A stretch of 64,000 nt of DNA from Nectonema munidae (lineage: Eukaryota; Nematomorpha; Nectonematoida; Nectonematidae), in the NCBI GenBank assembly GCA_030549495.1, contig JAUIRK010000069.1, positions 1,044,001-1,108,000 of the forward strand, given 5' to 3'. Both the position numbers and the translations under genes were made by a program. The number at the start of each line of letters is the position of its first letter. Positions within the stretch are counted from its first letter, which is position 1. The notes beneath the pieces are model-generated. The model made no database searches and had not been told where the DNA came from. It saw nothing but the letters and a program-made list of their open reading frames with translations. Shown here piece after piece: positions 11,260 to 58,196 of this stretch.

Positions 11260-11393
11260 AAGAAATGTCACAGCAAAGTGTTCACGAGAATGTGGAATGA
11301 TTTAAAAATATTAACACTCTTTGTTTGTTCACTGATATGTAATTTTTTGTCGTCGTCTAAGAGTTTGCTCTCGTGTTATACGCATCTTAAAAA

Positions 11394-11399
11394 AATAAA
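11394..11399 (+). terminator. Polyadenylation signal candidate for receptor 2
   Basis: AATAAA lies about 135 bp after the receptor 2 stop, in an A-rich stretch. It fits a short 3' UTR. Confidence 0.5.
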
Positions 11400-12135
11400 T
11401 AAATTTAAAACTATTTTTTATTAACTAATTCATCAAAAATTGTACAAAAAGATATAAATAGAGGGGGAGACAGAAAAAAATGTCCAAAAATTGTGCTTCA
11501 AGATTTAAATGTTGAAGGTGTGCCATCTATAGCGTGAGAAGGTTGTATAATTGCGTTAAGTTAAAGTTTATTTATCTTTAGCAGGAATAGGTCAAGAAAC
11601 TATTAAATACTTACTCTCTAAATAATTTTCAGTTTAATTTATGTGACAAAAAGGAAAACGCTTCATTTTTCATGGTTATAGATGCGGCGTTTCACCTGTA
11701 AAAATATATTCGAAAAGTTTTTCCATTAAATATATATACACACACACATTTATATATATATATATATATGTTTAATTCATTTAGCTTTAAAGTCTGTTTC
11801 GAGAGAATTGGTTGGACTATTTCACAAATTTATACTCCAGGCTTAAGGCGTTCAGTGCTCAAGCTTGAAGATAGATGCTAAATAGAAGAACAGCTCCCAA
11901 AAAGACGATGCATTAAAAAAATAAGTTAATTCCCATTTGTGTTGAAATGAGCGAGTGGTGAGATCAGTGAATATAAATCTTAAATGCGGAGTGAGGTAAA
12001 AGAATGCGAAGATCGTTGGTTGCAACGCTCTTGAGGTATATACTACGAAAGAAGGCTGGGAATTGATGGGGACAGGCGTGGAGACTGCGGTGACTGTTAG
12101 GGAGAAAGTTGAGCGCTTCACGTACGAAAGGTGTT

Positions 12136-44270
<32,135 letters not shown>

Positions 44271-44430
44271 TTTGTATGCGTGCTAGATGATGACACTTCT
44301 AAATCTGAAAAAGACAACGTTTAGCGATCATTCCTCCTACCCCACTCTATGCCCAAAAAAGGGTGCACACTTTCATCCTTGAGAATAAAAACGACTTTAC
44401 GTAAAAATAGTAAGAGTCGAGGTAAAGCTT

Positions 44431-44565
44431 TTAACCCATTAAGTACCATAGAAATCAGAGGATATCTAAAAAAACGCAAACGATTTATATTCAAAGTCAT
44501 TGAAAAAACAGACGAAGATGAAATTACTTATGTTCCCAAATGGCAGCATTGGGACTTAATAAAGT
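44431..44565. mobile_element. piggyBac-type MITE (copy 4)
   Basis: Left end TTAACCCATTAAGTACCA, then the family interior CAGAGGATATCTAAAAAAAC, GATTTATATTCAAAGTCATTG and ACAGACGAAGATGAAATTAC. The right end is degenerate (GGGACTTAAT). It lies about 160 bp upstream of the candidate ADAMTS start codon. Confidence 0.75.
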
Positions 44566-47500
44566 TATGACGAAAAAAATGCTATATTTGAAGGAAAAAC
44601 AAAACTTGAGACAAATGTTGTCATTGAAAAACAATTTTGCCATCTGGTTTTTATTCAAATAATTTATTTTTCAAGTTTAAATAAATTTGTAAAGGTACTT
44701 TTAACTGTAATATTTTTTTAAAATAATACTTGTTTTCATATATTTTAAACTACATTTCTTAGTTTATTTGGAGAATTGACGATTTTGGCAGTTTAATGAC
44801 AAATTTTAAAATATGAAAAAAGGAATTTTTGCTTTTTTTGTTCAATAAAAGCACGTTTATATCACAATAGATAGTAGGTAACATTCAATTTAAATGACTT
44901 TTTTTTATCAAAATTTTAAATCATTAGTGATTTTGATCCATAATTTATTGATTAAAAAGGGGGTCAATATATATATATTATTTTCCAGGAATATATGTTT
45001 CAAATATATGAATAGTTTATAGTCACGTTAGCGACCGATACTATCTTAAGACGAACGCTCCCAAAATGGGAAACAATCTTAATGCCTATTATTAGCTTGA
45101 TTACTAACAAAAAGGTTAGAATAGCGCCGCCAGACCGTAAAAACCTTTGAATTCTTCAGAGGAAGGAAACTAGGATAAAAAATCAGCACAGTAGGATGTA
45201 GCTTATTCCTAAATAAATTGATATTATTTGTAAAAAGGATATGATAAAAAAAATACGAATGTTTGAAAAGATATAGACACTTTTAGGTTTTACAAAGTAC
45301 GCCTGGATTTGACTCCATCCCATATGCACATGATTTGAGTATATATGTTATCCCTAGGATATATATTTTACAATAGGAATATATTCGGTCCTACAAGCAA
45401 ACTCCTACAGAGCGCAGATAACTGACTAAGCCTAACTTAGCTCGTACCAGGACCAAAAACCGGCAATCCTTCTTGCAGTAACGTCATTCGAGCCAAAAAT
45501 CAGCAAACTTATTTCGAATAAGCCGGAACACTCATTGAAAACTAAAGAAACAAATATTGTAACACTAGATTATCTCAATTTGAGGTATACTAAGCTTTGC
45601 TACATTTAACACTTCCATTTCATATTAAGCACTAAAGTTTTTGGATTATGTTTCGATATTTTTTTTAATCCAAATTACTTGTCAGCCATATTAAAAGCTA
45701 TTGGCTTTGTGGTCCATGATGAGCTTCAGAAAGTTGACTGCTACCACAGCAGTAGTGTGGTAGCGATTAGATCGGCATCGATATCGCCTCTGTATGTTTG
45801 ATCGGAATATCAGCATGTTTTTATTGTTCACTGATGTTAGCCGCGGAAGGAATAGACAAATTAAAGTTTATACCAGAGCTATAAGGAGTATAAGAAAACG
45901 GCATTTTAAAGAAAGCTGCATTTATTGTTCACAATTGGATTTTAAAAAATATACTAGTGATAAATGTGGTTAAGGATCGTTGACAAATAACGTTGAGCAA
46001 TTTTCCTTCAAGCCCTCCCTCTTCTCAACTTTCGAATCTCTCTTTATATTTCTACTTCATAACGAAGTATATCAATTTTGTTTTACTTTGTCCTCAGTTT
46101 AAGTTGTGGGAGACAAGTTTACTCTCCTAGAAGAAATAAATTAGAATGAAACACGTAAGACAAGCTTCTATTTTTAAAATAAAATTTTAGATCAAATTTT
46201 ACGCCTTAAAGTTTTATTTTTTAAGAAATGCTACAATTTAATGTCCACTTTTTGATGTTTAAAAGTGATTAATACAGAAAAATACAAATTTATGTACTTG
46301 AAATTCTTTTTAGCATCGTTATCGGCATTTTAAAATGTAATTGGTATTGGAATATGCATCGCTGGAAATATTCAGATCGGTATATGACAAATATTATCTG
46401 GTAAAAGTTTTAAAAAAGTAAATTTTATCTTGACTAAGCTTTTATAAAAATGCTATTATACAGTTTATTTCGCATTTTTGGTATTTTACTTCAAATAGTA
46501 GCATTACTATACTTAGAACTTTTTAGATAGTAATTTAACTTCATATTTAGTAAATTTAGTAAATTTTGTATATTATTTTTTACTATTCAAGTGTAAAAAG
46601 TACTATTTTATTTTTTTTTCAATGCATCATTTCCATTTTTTTATTAACACACGTGATTAAAAAATAAATTTTGATTAGATAATAATTATAGAAAATGAGT
46701 ACACTGGTATTTATTTTTTGGAATAAGTTACATTTAAAAAAATGTCGACCCCCTTCTCTTTCCAACATAATCAAAAAGTAATAAAACAAATCCCTTTTCT
46801 TTTATTCAAAATCTTATTTCTCACTTTTAATCTTTTTTCCTACCCACACTGGGCCCCGCGCAATCCATTTTGCATAGGGCCTGCCCTGTGTAAGTGTATG
46901 ATGTCTCAGTGATTACATGGAAAATTCAATAATTAATGAAAAATACATTAAAATCCTGATATATATCTAAAAGTGAAATGTATATGTATTTGATATTTAA
47001 TTTTTGAACAAAATTTGGGAACTTGAACTCAGAAATATAGAACAAGAGATCTCATTAAGATATTTAATGCATTTAATGGGGCATGAGTAGGCTTGGTTAG
47101 ATGCTGAATTCGATAACTAAAGGTCTTGAGTTCGATCCCGCATCAAGCCTGCTTTTTTCATAGTTCGATACAAGCGGTGCAATTGTGCCTTCTCGATGAA
47201 AACACCCTACGGTACCTTTATGTACCCTTCATTAAGATATTTATTTGACAGTTATACTTTTATTAACTAATAAAATGGATGCATAAAATTAAACACGATA
47301 TGAAATTTCATAGCATCGTTTATGCAAAACATATGTGTAAAGATAAAATAAAATGAAAGCTCACAATGTGAATATTTAATTGTTAAAGATTGATCATTAT
47401 TTCAAAAAAAATATATGCCTTTAGTAGATAGGCGTGTAAAAGTAATTTAACATGATTGGCTGCCATTTCTTTTCCAGTCTCTTTGAACCTTCTTTCACAT

Positions 47501-50500
47501 TTTGAATAAATTTTGCTCAAATTTAATACTGTGATCATTTTTTATTTTATTAAAAGTATGATTTTTTGCTATGAATGATGAAAAGAAGGAAGTGTTAGCA
47601 TCTTGGAGGTAAAATTTTGAGAAATTTTAGCATATCAAATATATTATATCATGCCTAGAGCTCCATATATATACTAATATTTGTACTTGTTGATATAATA
47701 AAATGCATATATGCATATTTATTTATCATCATCATCAAAAAATGACAGAAATTTTTAGTTTTTGAGTAAACTTCAATTGGAAACTTGAAACTATTTCATT
47801 CAATTTTCTACCACTCTCTTGCTAATAATAATTGTAGAAGCGAATTGTGGCTTTTGTTAAGTTCCAAGAAAACATTAAAAAACAGTCAAAATATCCGGGG
47901 TTCTTCAAATAACTTCCAAACAACATTATTTATTTTCATGGATAGCTATGCTCATGAAAAAAGAGCAAAGTATTGATACAGACAGGCTAAAATGCAAAGA
48001 GATGGAGAAAGTATGAGAAATAGAAGGGCCAATGTGAAAAGTTATGCTTCAAGTTATGCTGAAATTTTACTAAAACTATAAAAGGTAGTGTTATTCCTAA
48101 CAACAGTTGTTTCATCAAGAGACAAAATAAATTCATGCAAATTTGTCATAAAATTATCTAAATCATTTTCTTATTTTTAACGTTTTTTGAGATTGGTTGA
48201 AGAACGAATACATGAAATATGTTTGTTTTTTCAATTTTAAAATGTTCTATATTTTTGAATTAGGTTAACATTTTGATAAAAATATTATTTTTGAAATTCC
48301 TTCTTTCAAAATTATTCATATGGCATTTTTGTTTCATTTTTAAAATTTCTTTCAATACTCTCTAACTTAATTGGGCACATGTGCCCCATAAAATAAAATA
48401 ATCGGTTTGTATTTTTATAAAACTCATTTAACAGACGTCTTGTTTTCAAAACATGAGTCTTAAAAGATTAAAATTTTTATGATTTACTCTAAGCCTCAAT
48501 GTTTCAAGATGTCTTTAGTGGCAAAACTGTTTAAGAAAAATTTTTCAAGATATATTTATGTTTAAAAATAAAATCAAGGATCTAAAATGTGAAACTATGC
48601 AGAATCTATGGTATCGTAAAAATAGTTTTGGCAAAAATAGAAATTTTTACCCTTTTTTCACATAAACTATTTATATAGTTATTGTTATCTTAACAAAATA
48701 TATTTATAGAATTTACAATGAAAATTGGAAAAAAATTTTATCAATTCATTTTTCAATAAAAAAAATACATAGTTTCTTAAAGTTTTTTTGCCCAAAATTA
48801 TTAAACTAACCAAAAAATTTTTTTTTAAATAATTTAATAATTATTTTAAAAAATTTGTTAAAATTCCCAATATTATTTTCTAGGTCAATTATTTGACCAT
48901 TTTAAGGCCAATTTTTAAATGTCCCCTACTGATTAGATTAATTGTGAGTCCTATGCTTTCATCATAATATACAAATCTTGGTTTCTTTTTCTTTCATTTC
49001 AGGAAAAATATCAATACATTCTTGAATTGATTCAAGTCGCGTGAATTAAGAATTTACTAGGAAAAATAAGTTTGCTTACTCCAAGTTTGAAATTTGAAGA
49101 ATAACTTTCTTCAATGTTAGTGGGGATATATTTGGGAAGGTTGAAAATTCGAAGCGTCTTGAAAAAAGTTACAAATTTGTGTTTTGAAGGTGAGTTTTGT
49201 TGATGACAATTCTGTCAAAAAGATGATGACGAAATCAAATGATGATGATGATGACGATGATTTAGTTTAATGTGCACAAAAGCAAAGAAATTTTGGTGGA
49301 GAAATATGGGAAGGCGAAAATAGATGATGTGTGTGAGTCAAAACAGGAAATAAAGCTGCAGAATTAGACGCAACAATTATGCAAGCATTGTTCTTCGCCA
49401 AGGATTATGAAGAAATTGGAGATAAATCAAAAACTTTCACATCATCTTATTATTAATATACACTTTCTCTTTTGGATACAGGAAGTGGGTTTGGGGGCAT
49501 GTGAAATGAATTTTCATGAACCCCTACCTACCTGCATGATGCGCTCCCACGATGATTAATGAACAAAAGGTGGGAATTCCTTTGAATCGGGAATCAATAG
49601 CACAAATAAGAGAAAGCTTCGCAACTGGTTGTTAGCGTGGGAAGCAATCATCTATTCTCTACTACCCCAAAAAAACCCATTTCATACAAATAAATATATA
49701 TAATATTAGGAGCTTGGCAAAGCTACGGAGACATTTTATATGACTGTGTGCCGCGACAAGATACTTACTTGTATTTAATTGTAAGTTTTTTTAATAGGCA
49801 AATTTATAAATATATATGTATAAGGTGTCAAATTATTATTTAGAACCCGTGTTTTCAAAAAAAAAAGCCATAAATATCACAGTATATAAAAAGCAAATAA
49901 TGCTGTTGGAATATGAAATCCATTTTGGATAATATATCGGGAGCGTTTTTAATGATAATATTATTTCCGGGATAAGTCTAATTCTTTATGGGCGGGGTTG
50001 GCACGACATTTTTTAGGGAGAGGGGGGTTTTGGGGGAATGCGAGTGACTTTTTGTTTTAGAAGCTGTTAACTATATTTTGAATTGTAAATACTTAAAAAA
50101 GTTTCGAAGAATATATATTTTTTAAATTTCATATCAAGACTCGCCAAACCCTTTTTTAAACATCTTTATTTATTAATATCTATACCCGCAATCAAATTAT
50201 AAAAGAATATTTATTGAAATGAGCAAAGCTTGAAATTGTTAAAAACTTTGCAGCAAGAATTATATACATTTACTTCCATTATATCTCTCACAAATGATTT
50301 GGAAAATTATGCTCAACCATTTCGAACAAATATTCAGACATGATAAGAAGGGATCATACATAAATGACGTCTTTTAAGAAATTATGAATTTTGATATTTT
50401 GTTTAAATTTACAAAGATTTCAAAAATTGCGCTTGCTAAAATTCTCTCGACAACTAAGTTTGTCTTAGACAACTAATGATATTTCAGAACAATTTTTCAA

Positions 50501-51832
50501 TTATCAAAATGGATTGGCATTTATGCATTGGACCTAATCTTTTGAACTCACTTAAATTCCACAAAAGACTTGGAAAATACAATCATAATTGCTCTAATAC
50601 TCTGAGCTGGGAGAAAAAATTCATTTATTGATCATTTAAAATAGTAAACTGATTAAAAAGACCGAAAGTAACTAAGTTTCGAAAAACCTTGGAAGTAATT
50701 AGAATTCTTCTAATATAGTATTCTAAAATCTTAAAAAGTCGGTATGTCTTTTGAAAAGTTGAAATGTACTACTGAAAATAAAAATGTAATTATTAAATTC
50801 CTGCACAATATCTCAGAATTCCGGGATCATATTTCAAAATTAAAGGACTTTTGTATGTTTTTCCTAAAAAAATGCCTTATTATTAAAATAGCGGTTTCCC
50901 TGATTTCTAGCTTTTGTGCTCATAAAATTTTTTAAAAAATTAAAAAAAAACCTTGAAAAAGTTCTTCATCATGTGAAAAATAAATCTCACAACTAAAACG
51001 AATAAAAAATAATTAAATCGATTGCAAAGACATCTTTCTTCTAATTCACATTTATAGCTAAGAATTGTGAGCCTTTTAGTGTGTTCCTTGAACAAGATGG
51101 ATGGTTCTAGTATACACATAAGCATTTTCTGCAAATTTAATGATACGAAATGTTAAGCTTCCAAAGTGTAGTTTCATATACCATCCAGCAACTCTGCTAA
51201 AAGCTATTGTAAATCTTTTATTTCATAAAGAAATTCTGATATTTCGATGTCTTCTTTCAGATACTCGAGCTGCTCCATAAAAATTAATTACTGAGTCCAC
51301 ACCTTCAGAAGTAGACATTTGTTTTCTGGACCGTTCTATTTTAATTTTTGCGCTTTTCAATGAAGTGAGCGAAGAAAGGCTGTGTTTAGTAGAGACTAGT
51401 GGCGAAATGTTTTTAAGATTTTTACCCGAAAGGCTTATAGAAGCGCAAAATGAATAAATTGATTTAAATTAATTTATTTTAATTTTAAATCTAAAAATTT
51501 AAAATATTTTAAAATTGACTGTTATTTTTTTAATTGACTGAAATTTTAAATTTTTTGCTAATACTCCGAACAGAACATTTAAAAAAATATCGCGATAATG
51601 AAAAAATATATGGATTTTGCTGTCAATTTTTATGCAGAAAACAAAAAGTTTGACTTTCAACTAGAAGTTTATAAACTGAGAAGGATAGATGAAAATAATC
51701 AAGTTTAAAATAAGATGAAAAGAGGAAGAAAAATTTGAATTAATAATAATATAATTTCACATACTTTATTTCAAGAAAAAAGTTTAGAAAAATGCCTAGC
51801 ATAATTTATTGTTATATGGCATAGAATTATCA
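44566..51832. other. Gene-poor region
   Basis: No protein-like frame is recognised. It contains a SINE (47082), a GGGCCCCGCGCAATCC stretch at about 46850-46905 that looks like a transposon terminus, a (GAT)n tract near 49238-49262 and a G-rich stretch near 50016-50040. An acceptor-like TTTCATTTCAG at about 49002 and donor-like GAAGGTGAGT at about 49188 on the + strand bracket sequence that is not convincingly coding. Confidence 0.4.
47082..47228 (+). repeat. tRNA-derived SINE (copy 6, well preserved)
   Basis: A-box region GGCTTGGTTAGATGCTG, B box GAGTTCGATCCC, then the body CATAGTTCGATACAAGCGGT, CAATTGTGCCTTCTCGATG and CACCCTACGGTACCTTTA. It serves well as the family reference. Confidence 0.85.
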
Positions 51833-52364
<532 letters not shown>

Positions 52365-52804
52365 GCTTAGTGTTTATCCATAGGAAAAACTTATAAGTAT
52401 GTATTGGTGCTCTGGCAAAAGGAAGCATCAAGAAATAGTGTATAAAGTGTATATTGCTGTCGCGAAAATGAGTGAATAATTTGTATTCGTGATGAGCTTG
52501 CAAAAAATATGCATCATCCATCATTACTGCTAATTGGGTGGTTTGGAGCGGAGGGGAAGAGCAAGGTTTCAATCAAAATAGGAAAGATGTATTGAGTATG
52601 CCGTAGGTGAGGTTGTAAACTTTCACGCTGAATAGTCAGTCAGAATGAGTGAAAGAATTCATTCATCTCCCAAAATCCCCAGCTTATTAGGGCAATGCTA
52701 GCCTGGGTATTTTCACCGAGAAGGCGTATCAGTAAAGCCTTCTATCCAAGTATGCGCGAATGGTTTGGTGTTGCAATCAAAAGGTCACAGCCAAGTAGCT
52801 TCTA

Positions 52805-52950
52805 GAGTCCACGGGTTCTCAACCTTTCTCACAGTGAGACCGTGAAAAATATCCTAAGATCTTCAGGGGCACAATATATCCTAAAAAATTTTTGGATAGT
52901 ACCCGTGAAAAACTTACATAAACGAAGAAAGGCATGCTTTGTGTTTCTTC
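52805..52950. repeat. hAT-like terminal fragment
   Basis: CACGGGTTCTCAACCTTTCTCACAG resembles hAT ends. A degenerate piece of the SINE body (TATTTTCACCGAGAAGGCG) lies just before it at about 52700-52720, in reverse orientation. Confidence 0.45.
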
Positions 52951-53164
52951 AATCAAATTGCTAAAGTTAGGATTGTATTTTGATGAAGTTGTTTAAAGCT
53001 TTCAATTTATAATGACCGATCTTAGTTTGGATTTAATCATGTTAAAATGAGAAAAAGATTGACAAAGGTGCGAAGTATGATTTAAATCTGTAGTAAACAG
53101 ATTTCAAATTGGGAGATTTATTCTTATTTGCCATGTTCCAAAAATCTTGTTGCATATTATATTA

Positions 53165-53600
53165 GCCTTCAGTTCTATTTTGTCTTTGTGCAATTCTATT
53201 TTGTCCTTTTGCAATTTTGTTTATTTCAACTTTTTAAAATTTTTATTTTTCATTTGTTATATTTATATTATTTTAACATATTTCTTGATATTTTGGCTAT
53301 CTACACGATGAAATTTTTTTTATTTTTTGGAGAAAATCAGTAAATAAATCATTTCAATTTTTAATTATTTCAGAAATAAATCTTATTTTCCTTCTTAACT
53401 CTTTCAAAGACTAAATTTTATAAATGTTTACTTTTTTCATATTTTTTTTAATTTAATCGTGTAAACAGTCAAAAATTGAAGAAATTAAAAATAGTACATA
53501 TCAAATTAATATAATAATATAACAAATGAAAATATAAAATTTAAAAACAGTTGAAAGAAACAAAATTGCAAAAGAACAAAATAGAACTAAAAATCTTTGT
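53165..53600. repeat. Fold-back element with long inverted arms
   Basis: Left arm (about 53170-53265) and right arm (about 53505-53600) are inverted copies, with TTCTATTTTGTCCTTTTGCA against TGCAAAAGAACAAAATAGAA and CATTTGTTATATT against AATATAACAAATG. About 240 bp separate them. AATAGAAC/GTTCTATT units are repeated within the arm. Confidence 0.65.
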
Positions 53601-54299
53601 TTTAGATAAGTCACTTTAATGTTTTTACACATTTTTTAGAATCACTTTAATAATGTCATTTTTAAAAATAGATTTCCAGAAATTGAAACTAAAATAAATC
53701 CAAAAGTAAGTTCTTGTTTTTTTTAGCTAAATTGTAAGAACCACAAACATAATCGAAAATCTCTGTGAACAAAAAGAAGAATGAGAGCATTAAAACGATC
53801 CTCATTCATTGAACTTCGAAGTGAATTGATGTGGTAAAACTTGATGTGTTTAAAATAAATTTACAAAAAAATAGGATAATATAAAAAACTTTTTAGGGCT
53901 TCTCACTTTAGAAAAAGATTGAATCTAAAAAACGAGTTGCAGAAGCGATCATAATATTTGAGTATCATGGTTTCCTTTTCCTCTTGATTACGTCTATGTA
54001 AACCAAGACAATGCGAAAACGCGAAATCTAGAAAGTATGAGTCCTATTTACAGGCAAAATTGAAAGGAATATTTTGAAGAGATTATAGGGTAATTTTGAG
54101 TGAACTGATGAATAAGTAAGTTCAAGACTTTTCGTGAATTGGCCATTTCATACCATAAAATTTTAAAAACACTTACTACAAAATGTCCTGACCACGAATG
54201 TTATTTCAATAAGGAGGCATCCGTGAAAGGTATATTAAGGCAATTGAAAGATGTGAAAAGCACAAAAGAGTTTTACCTTTTCTACCTGAAATAACATAT

Positions 54300-55010
54300 G
54301 GTAGCTAAGAAAACAGGGCGAAACACACACACACACACACACACGTAGGGAGAGAGAAGGAGGTAAGTGAGAGCACAGATTCAAAGGAGGAATCATTAGT
54401 ACGCTGTCAAACGTGACCAACAGCTGAGCAGCTTGAGATGCAAATCACTCTACTGCACAAAACACTTCATCATCATCCCCTCATCTTCTCCTTCATCATC
54501 ATCGATGCAGCAGCACAACGAATCACCACCATGTTTCTCCTACCTTTTCTGAAAGAAAATCCGAATCTCCTATCAAAGCTGAGCGCCTGATCAACACTTA
54601 CAACTCATCTTGATGTTTGAGCATTACAGCAACTTGATCAGCAGAGATAACCAATCTTATAATCTGCTAACGATTCATCCCACACTACACACATTATAGC
54701 GTGTGTGTGTGTGTGTGTGTCCCCCTGTGAGTAGAGGCACACAGCAATGGTTTCATTGCCACCAACAATCCACAAGACTTATTATCTCTTTACCAAAATC
54801 AAACCTCAACGCAAAATAATCCTTTGGGATGAAGAAGCTCTTAGATGCGAGATGATGCTGTGTGAGAGAGAGTCAGTTCTCAAATCCAAGCATAAAGCAA
54901 AAGTATTCATAATCCCATCATCTCCCTCTCCTCTCACTCTCTGCGTGCCTGCATAAATCCTCTCACTCACACACACAAATCATGCAAAGTGTAATATGTG
55001 CGGCCGCGTA
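54300..55010. promoter_or_regulatory. Compositionally distinct island, possible control region
   Basis: Less AT-rich than its surroundings and free of the window's repeat families. It contains (AC)n at about 54326-54345, (GT)n at about 54701-54720, a CATCATC-rich tract at about 54467-54510, an ATGCAAAT octamer near 54437 and GCGGCCGC near 55001. It is not coding in any convincing frame. It could be a promoter or 5' non-coding exon of the ADAMTS gene about 10 kb downstream, or of an unknown gene. Confidence 0.3.
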
Positions 55011-58000
55011 AACAGAAAAAGTTCAATTCCCTACGCTTGTATTTATTTTAGTTGTCTATGTGCAATTTGTTATGATGCCCATAAAGATTATTATCCTTCT
55101 TTTTGGTCCAATGCCTTCTCAATGCTTTGAATTTGGAGAACGCTCAACGCTTTTGCCTGACAATCTGCGCGTTTAATCTTTGTGTATTTACAACAGTCAA
55201 AAACTGTAAAGAGTTAATCATGCATACCAGGCTTCCTTGAAATTTAAATTTTATACAAAGAGATTTTTTAGGGTTCTGAGCGACAATTTAGTTACTGTTA
55301 GTTAGTTAATTATTGTTATTCGTTTTTTTTATAAGCTTTGCTTCGAAACATTTCCTTATTTAGGGGCCATAGTGAAGAAACTTTCATTCTTCGTGTTTGT
55401 GAGTAAAAAATCTACATTTTAAGTCGATAAAGTACCAGTTTAGAGATCATAATTGAAGTAAAATATGTCATTTTTGATAAATATATCTTCTTCAGTATTT
55501 ATTATATTTAAGTTGATATTTTTGACACATCATAGTCATGTGGTGATTGTAATATAACATTATTATAAAAATAAAAAATTTTAGTGTAGGGGGTGACATT
55601 TTATTTAGTTAGGGGACAGAAGATAAGCAATAAGTACCTTTTATTGTTTTTTATCTAAAAATTCATTATTGTTTTGTAAAATAATCGCATTATCTTCAAA
55701 AAATACTTAAAATTTTTTATTTTTAATCAAATTATTTTTTGAAATCAAACATTTGTTATAAAAAATACACAATATGAATACACAAATGCACTAACAGGGT
55801 GTTAAAGCAATGAAACCTGCACTACACACTGAAATATGATTAGAAACATATGGCACTAATTTTTCATATTCTCCATTGTTTGTGTGAATAAGAATAGTAA
55901 GTACAAGCTAGTAGACACTTTGCCTTGATTTATTTCCCTACATATGTTCAAATTCATTTCAATTTTTCAAAAAACAGCGTGGAAGTTCAATCTTGCTTGC
56001 ATTTGCGTCAAGTTTTATTTAGGATTCGGTTTTAGTTCAAGAATTTATTATACTCAGTTCTTTCAAATTTTTTGGCATACATGAACAAATAAAAACAAAA
56101 CCAATTCATCATTTTAGTTCCACTTCAAAAAGATGAAGGAAAGGTAAAATTATATTCATATAAAATTATAAGGAAAGAAGGATAAACTTTCGATCAGTAT
56201 GGTCTTCAACAGATCACAACCACTTCGGGAGAATCTGATAAATGCGTAGCTTTCAGATTATTATTGTTGGAAACTGAACCATATGTTTATAATTTATAAG
56301 CGTGAGAAGATTGTGGTAGAGATAGTTAGAATACAGAGAAAACGAAGTGATGTTATCTACATAGAAATCTACAAGAATACATGTGTGGACGGGGACACTG
56401 GACACATATGTTTGGTTTAAATAGAAAAGGAGAGTTAAACATACTAACACATATTGTCAAAAAAAACTTTTAAACAAATGTGCGAATAAACATTTAAAAA
56501 GTTTTTTGATAATTAGCCTAGAAAATTTAGTTTTTTGAATTGTTTAGAACTTAATATAGAAATTACAGTGCTTTTTTATTTTGTATATGAAAGATTTTAA
56601 AAATTTTATAAAAAAACTTGATACTCTTAAAATTTCTTACTAGTAAACATTTAGATAAGAAAATATAAATATCATATGTAAACTATACTCTTTGACTCGC
56701 CTTATACGAGATTCCGCCCCCCCACAATAGTCCTATTTTCTCACGCTTATAAATTATACACATATGGTTCCGTTTACATCAAGAATCAGATAGATATGTC
56801 TCGTATCACATTTACTTTCTGTTCAAGACCATAGTGTTCGAAAATTTATTCTTCTTTGATTATATTTTTATAGACTTGCTCTATGAATTAAAAAATTGTT
56901 CATATGAGTCTTCAGAGTCATTTCATCTTCACTTAAAAAGTCAGATACTTTCCTGGTGACAATTATACCAAAGCTTTTTCCAATAATTGTCAACATTTGT
57001 TAAAAGTAAGAAAGACCTTTGAATCATGTTTGTGCGCATAATCATCTCATCCAAAGGATTTAAAACAAAACGTTGAAAAATTTTACAACTTTCAGTTATC
57101 AAACGCTGAATCTTTTAGGAACAATTTGCTACTAGGTTTTTTTTTATTTCTTATAAAAAAAAAGAGTGGATGTCATGAAAGAATGCGCATTTTTATCTAA
57201 ATAATCTCTTGTGAAATCTTAATTTTTTTCGAAGATGTTAAAATAATGCGAAACATTTTAATGTTTTTATCTCTTTAGAGTGAAAAAAATGAAAAATGTT
57301 CTTCTTACTCATTTATATTACAAATTCAAAATAGCGAAATCTCAAAATTTTTTGAAATTTTATTTTTTTTTTCAAAATAAATAACAACAACAAAATGTAT
57401 TCCAATCATGTTTTAACTATTTAGAATGGAAAAGAAAAAAATTCATGTACAAAAAATTCTATATATTGTTCAAAGCATCGAAAGAAGTCACACTTATTTT
57501 AATTTCTTTGAAATAATTAACATTTCAAAAATTTTTAAGAATATTTTATTTCCGATTTTTGAAATTTTAATAAATTAATAAAAAGTAAAAAAAATCGTTT
57601 TTCTTTCTAAATAGTTACAAACTATTGAATTTAAAAAAAAATTATTTTGAAAGCAAAAAATAAATATTCCATAATTAATCCAAAAATACATTTACTCCAT
57701 ATTTACTTTCTTGCAATCGTTATCCTGATACATGAAATACAAAATATTTGCATTATCAAACCACAAAAAAAAATTCTCTTGAAAAAAGTCAAGAACAAAA
57801 TTTAGTATTTTTTTACAAAAATATTTAACATGAAAAATACATTTAAAGTAAAACGGTTAGTGTTTATACTAAAAAAGGGGGAAAGAGATGAACAAAACAA
57901 TCACATTTGCAGCAAACTTTTTCTAAATTCTTTTAATTGACATATAAAATTAGTGAATGAAAAACCGGAATCCTTTTGAATTCTCCTGAATTCCATTTTT

Positions 58001-58196
58001 AAGCGATGGCAAAAGCGTAACAAAATAAACTTTGGATGGAAAATCCCCTGCAATCCGCTAATGATCAATCTCTACAAAATATGTTTAGTTGAAAGTAATT
58101 CGCAATCTTATGATTCTTAGGATGAATGAAAAAATTGACAAAAGTTGATAGGATAAAAAATCTTTAAAAAAATTGACAACAGAACAAATCTCAGGA
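55011..58196. other. Gene-poor AT-rich region
   Basis: No supported gene. Short frames (for example 56253-56450, -) do not resemble any family. Confidence 0.4.

Noticed and set aside
45747-45770. Perfect hairpin CTACCACA...TGTGGTAG
   Set aside because: Single 8-bp stem without further context; likely chance or part of an old transposon.
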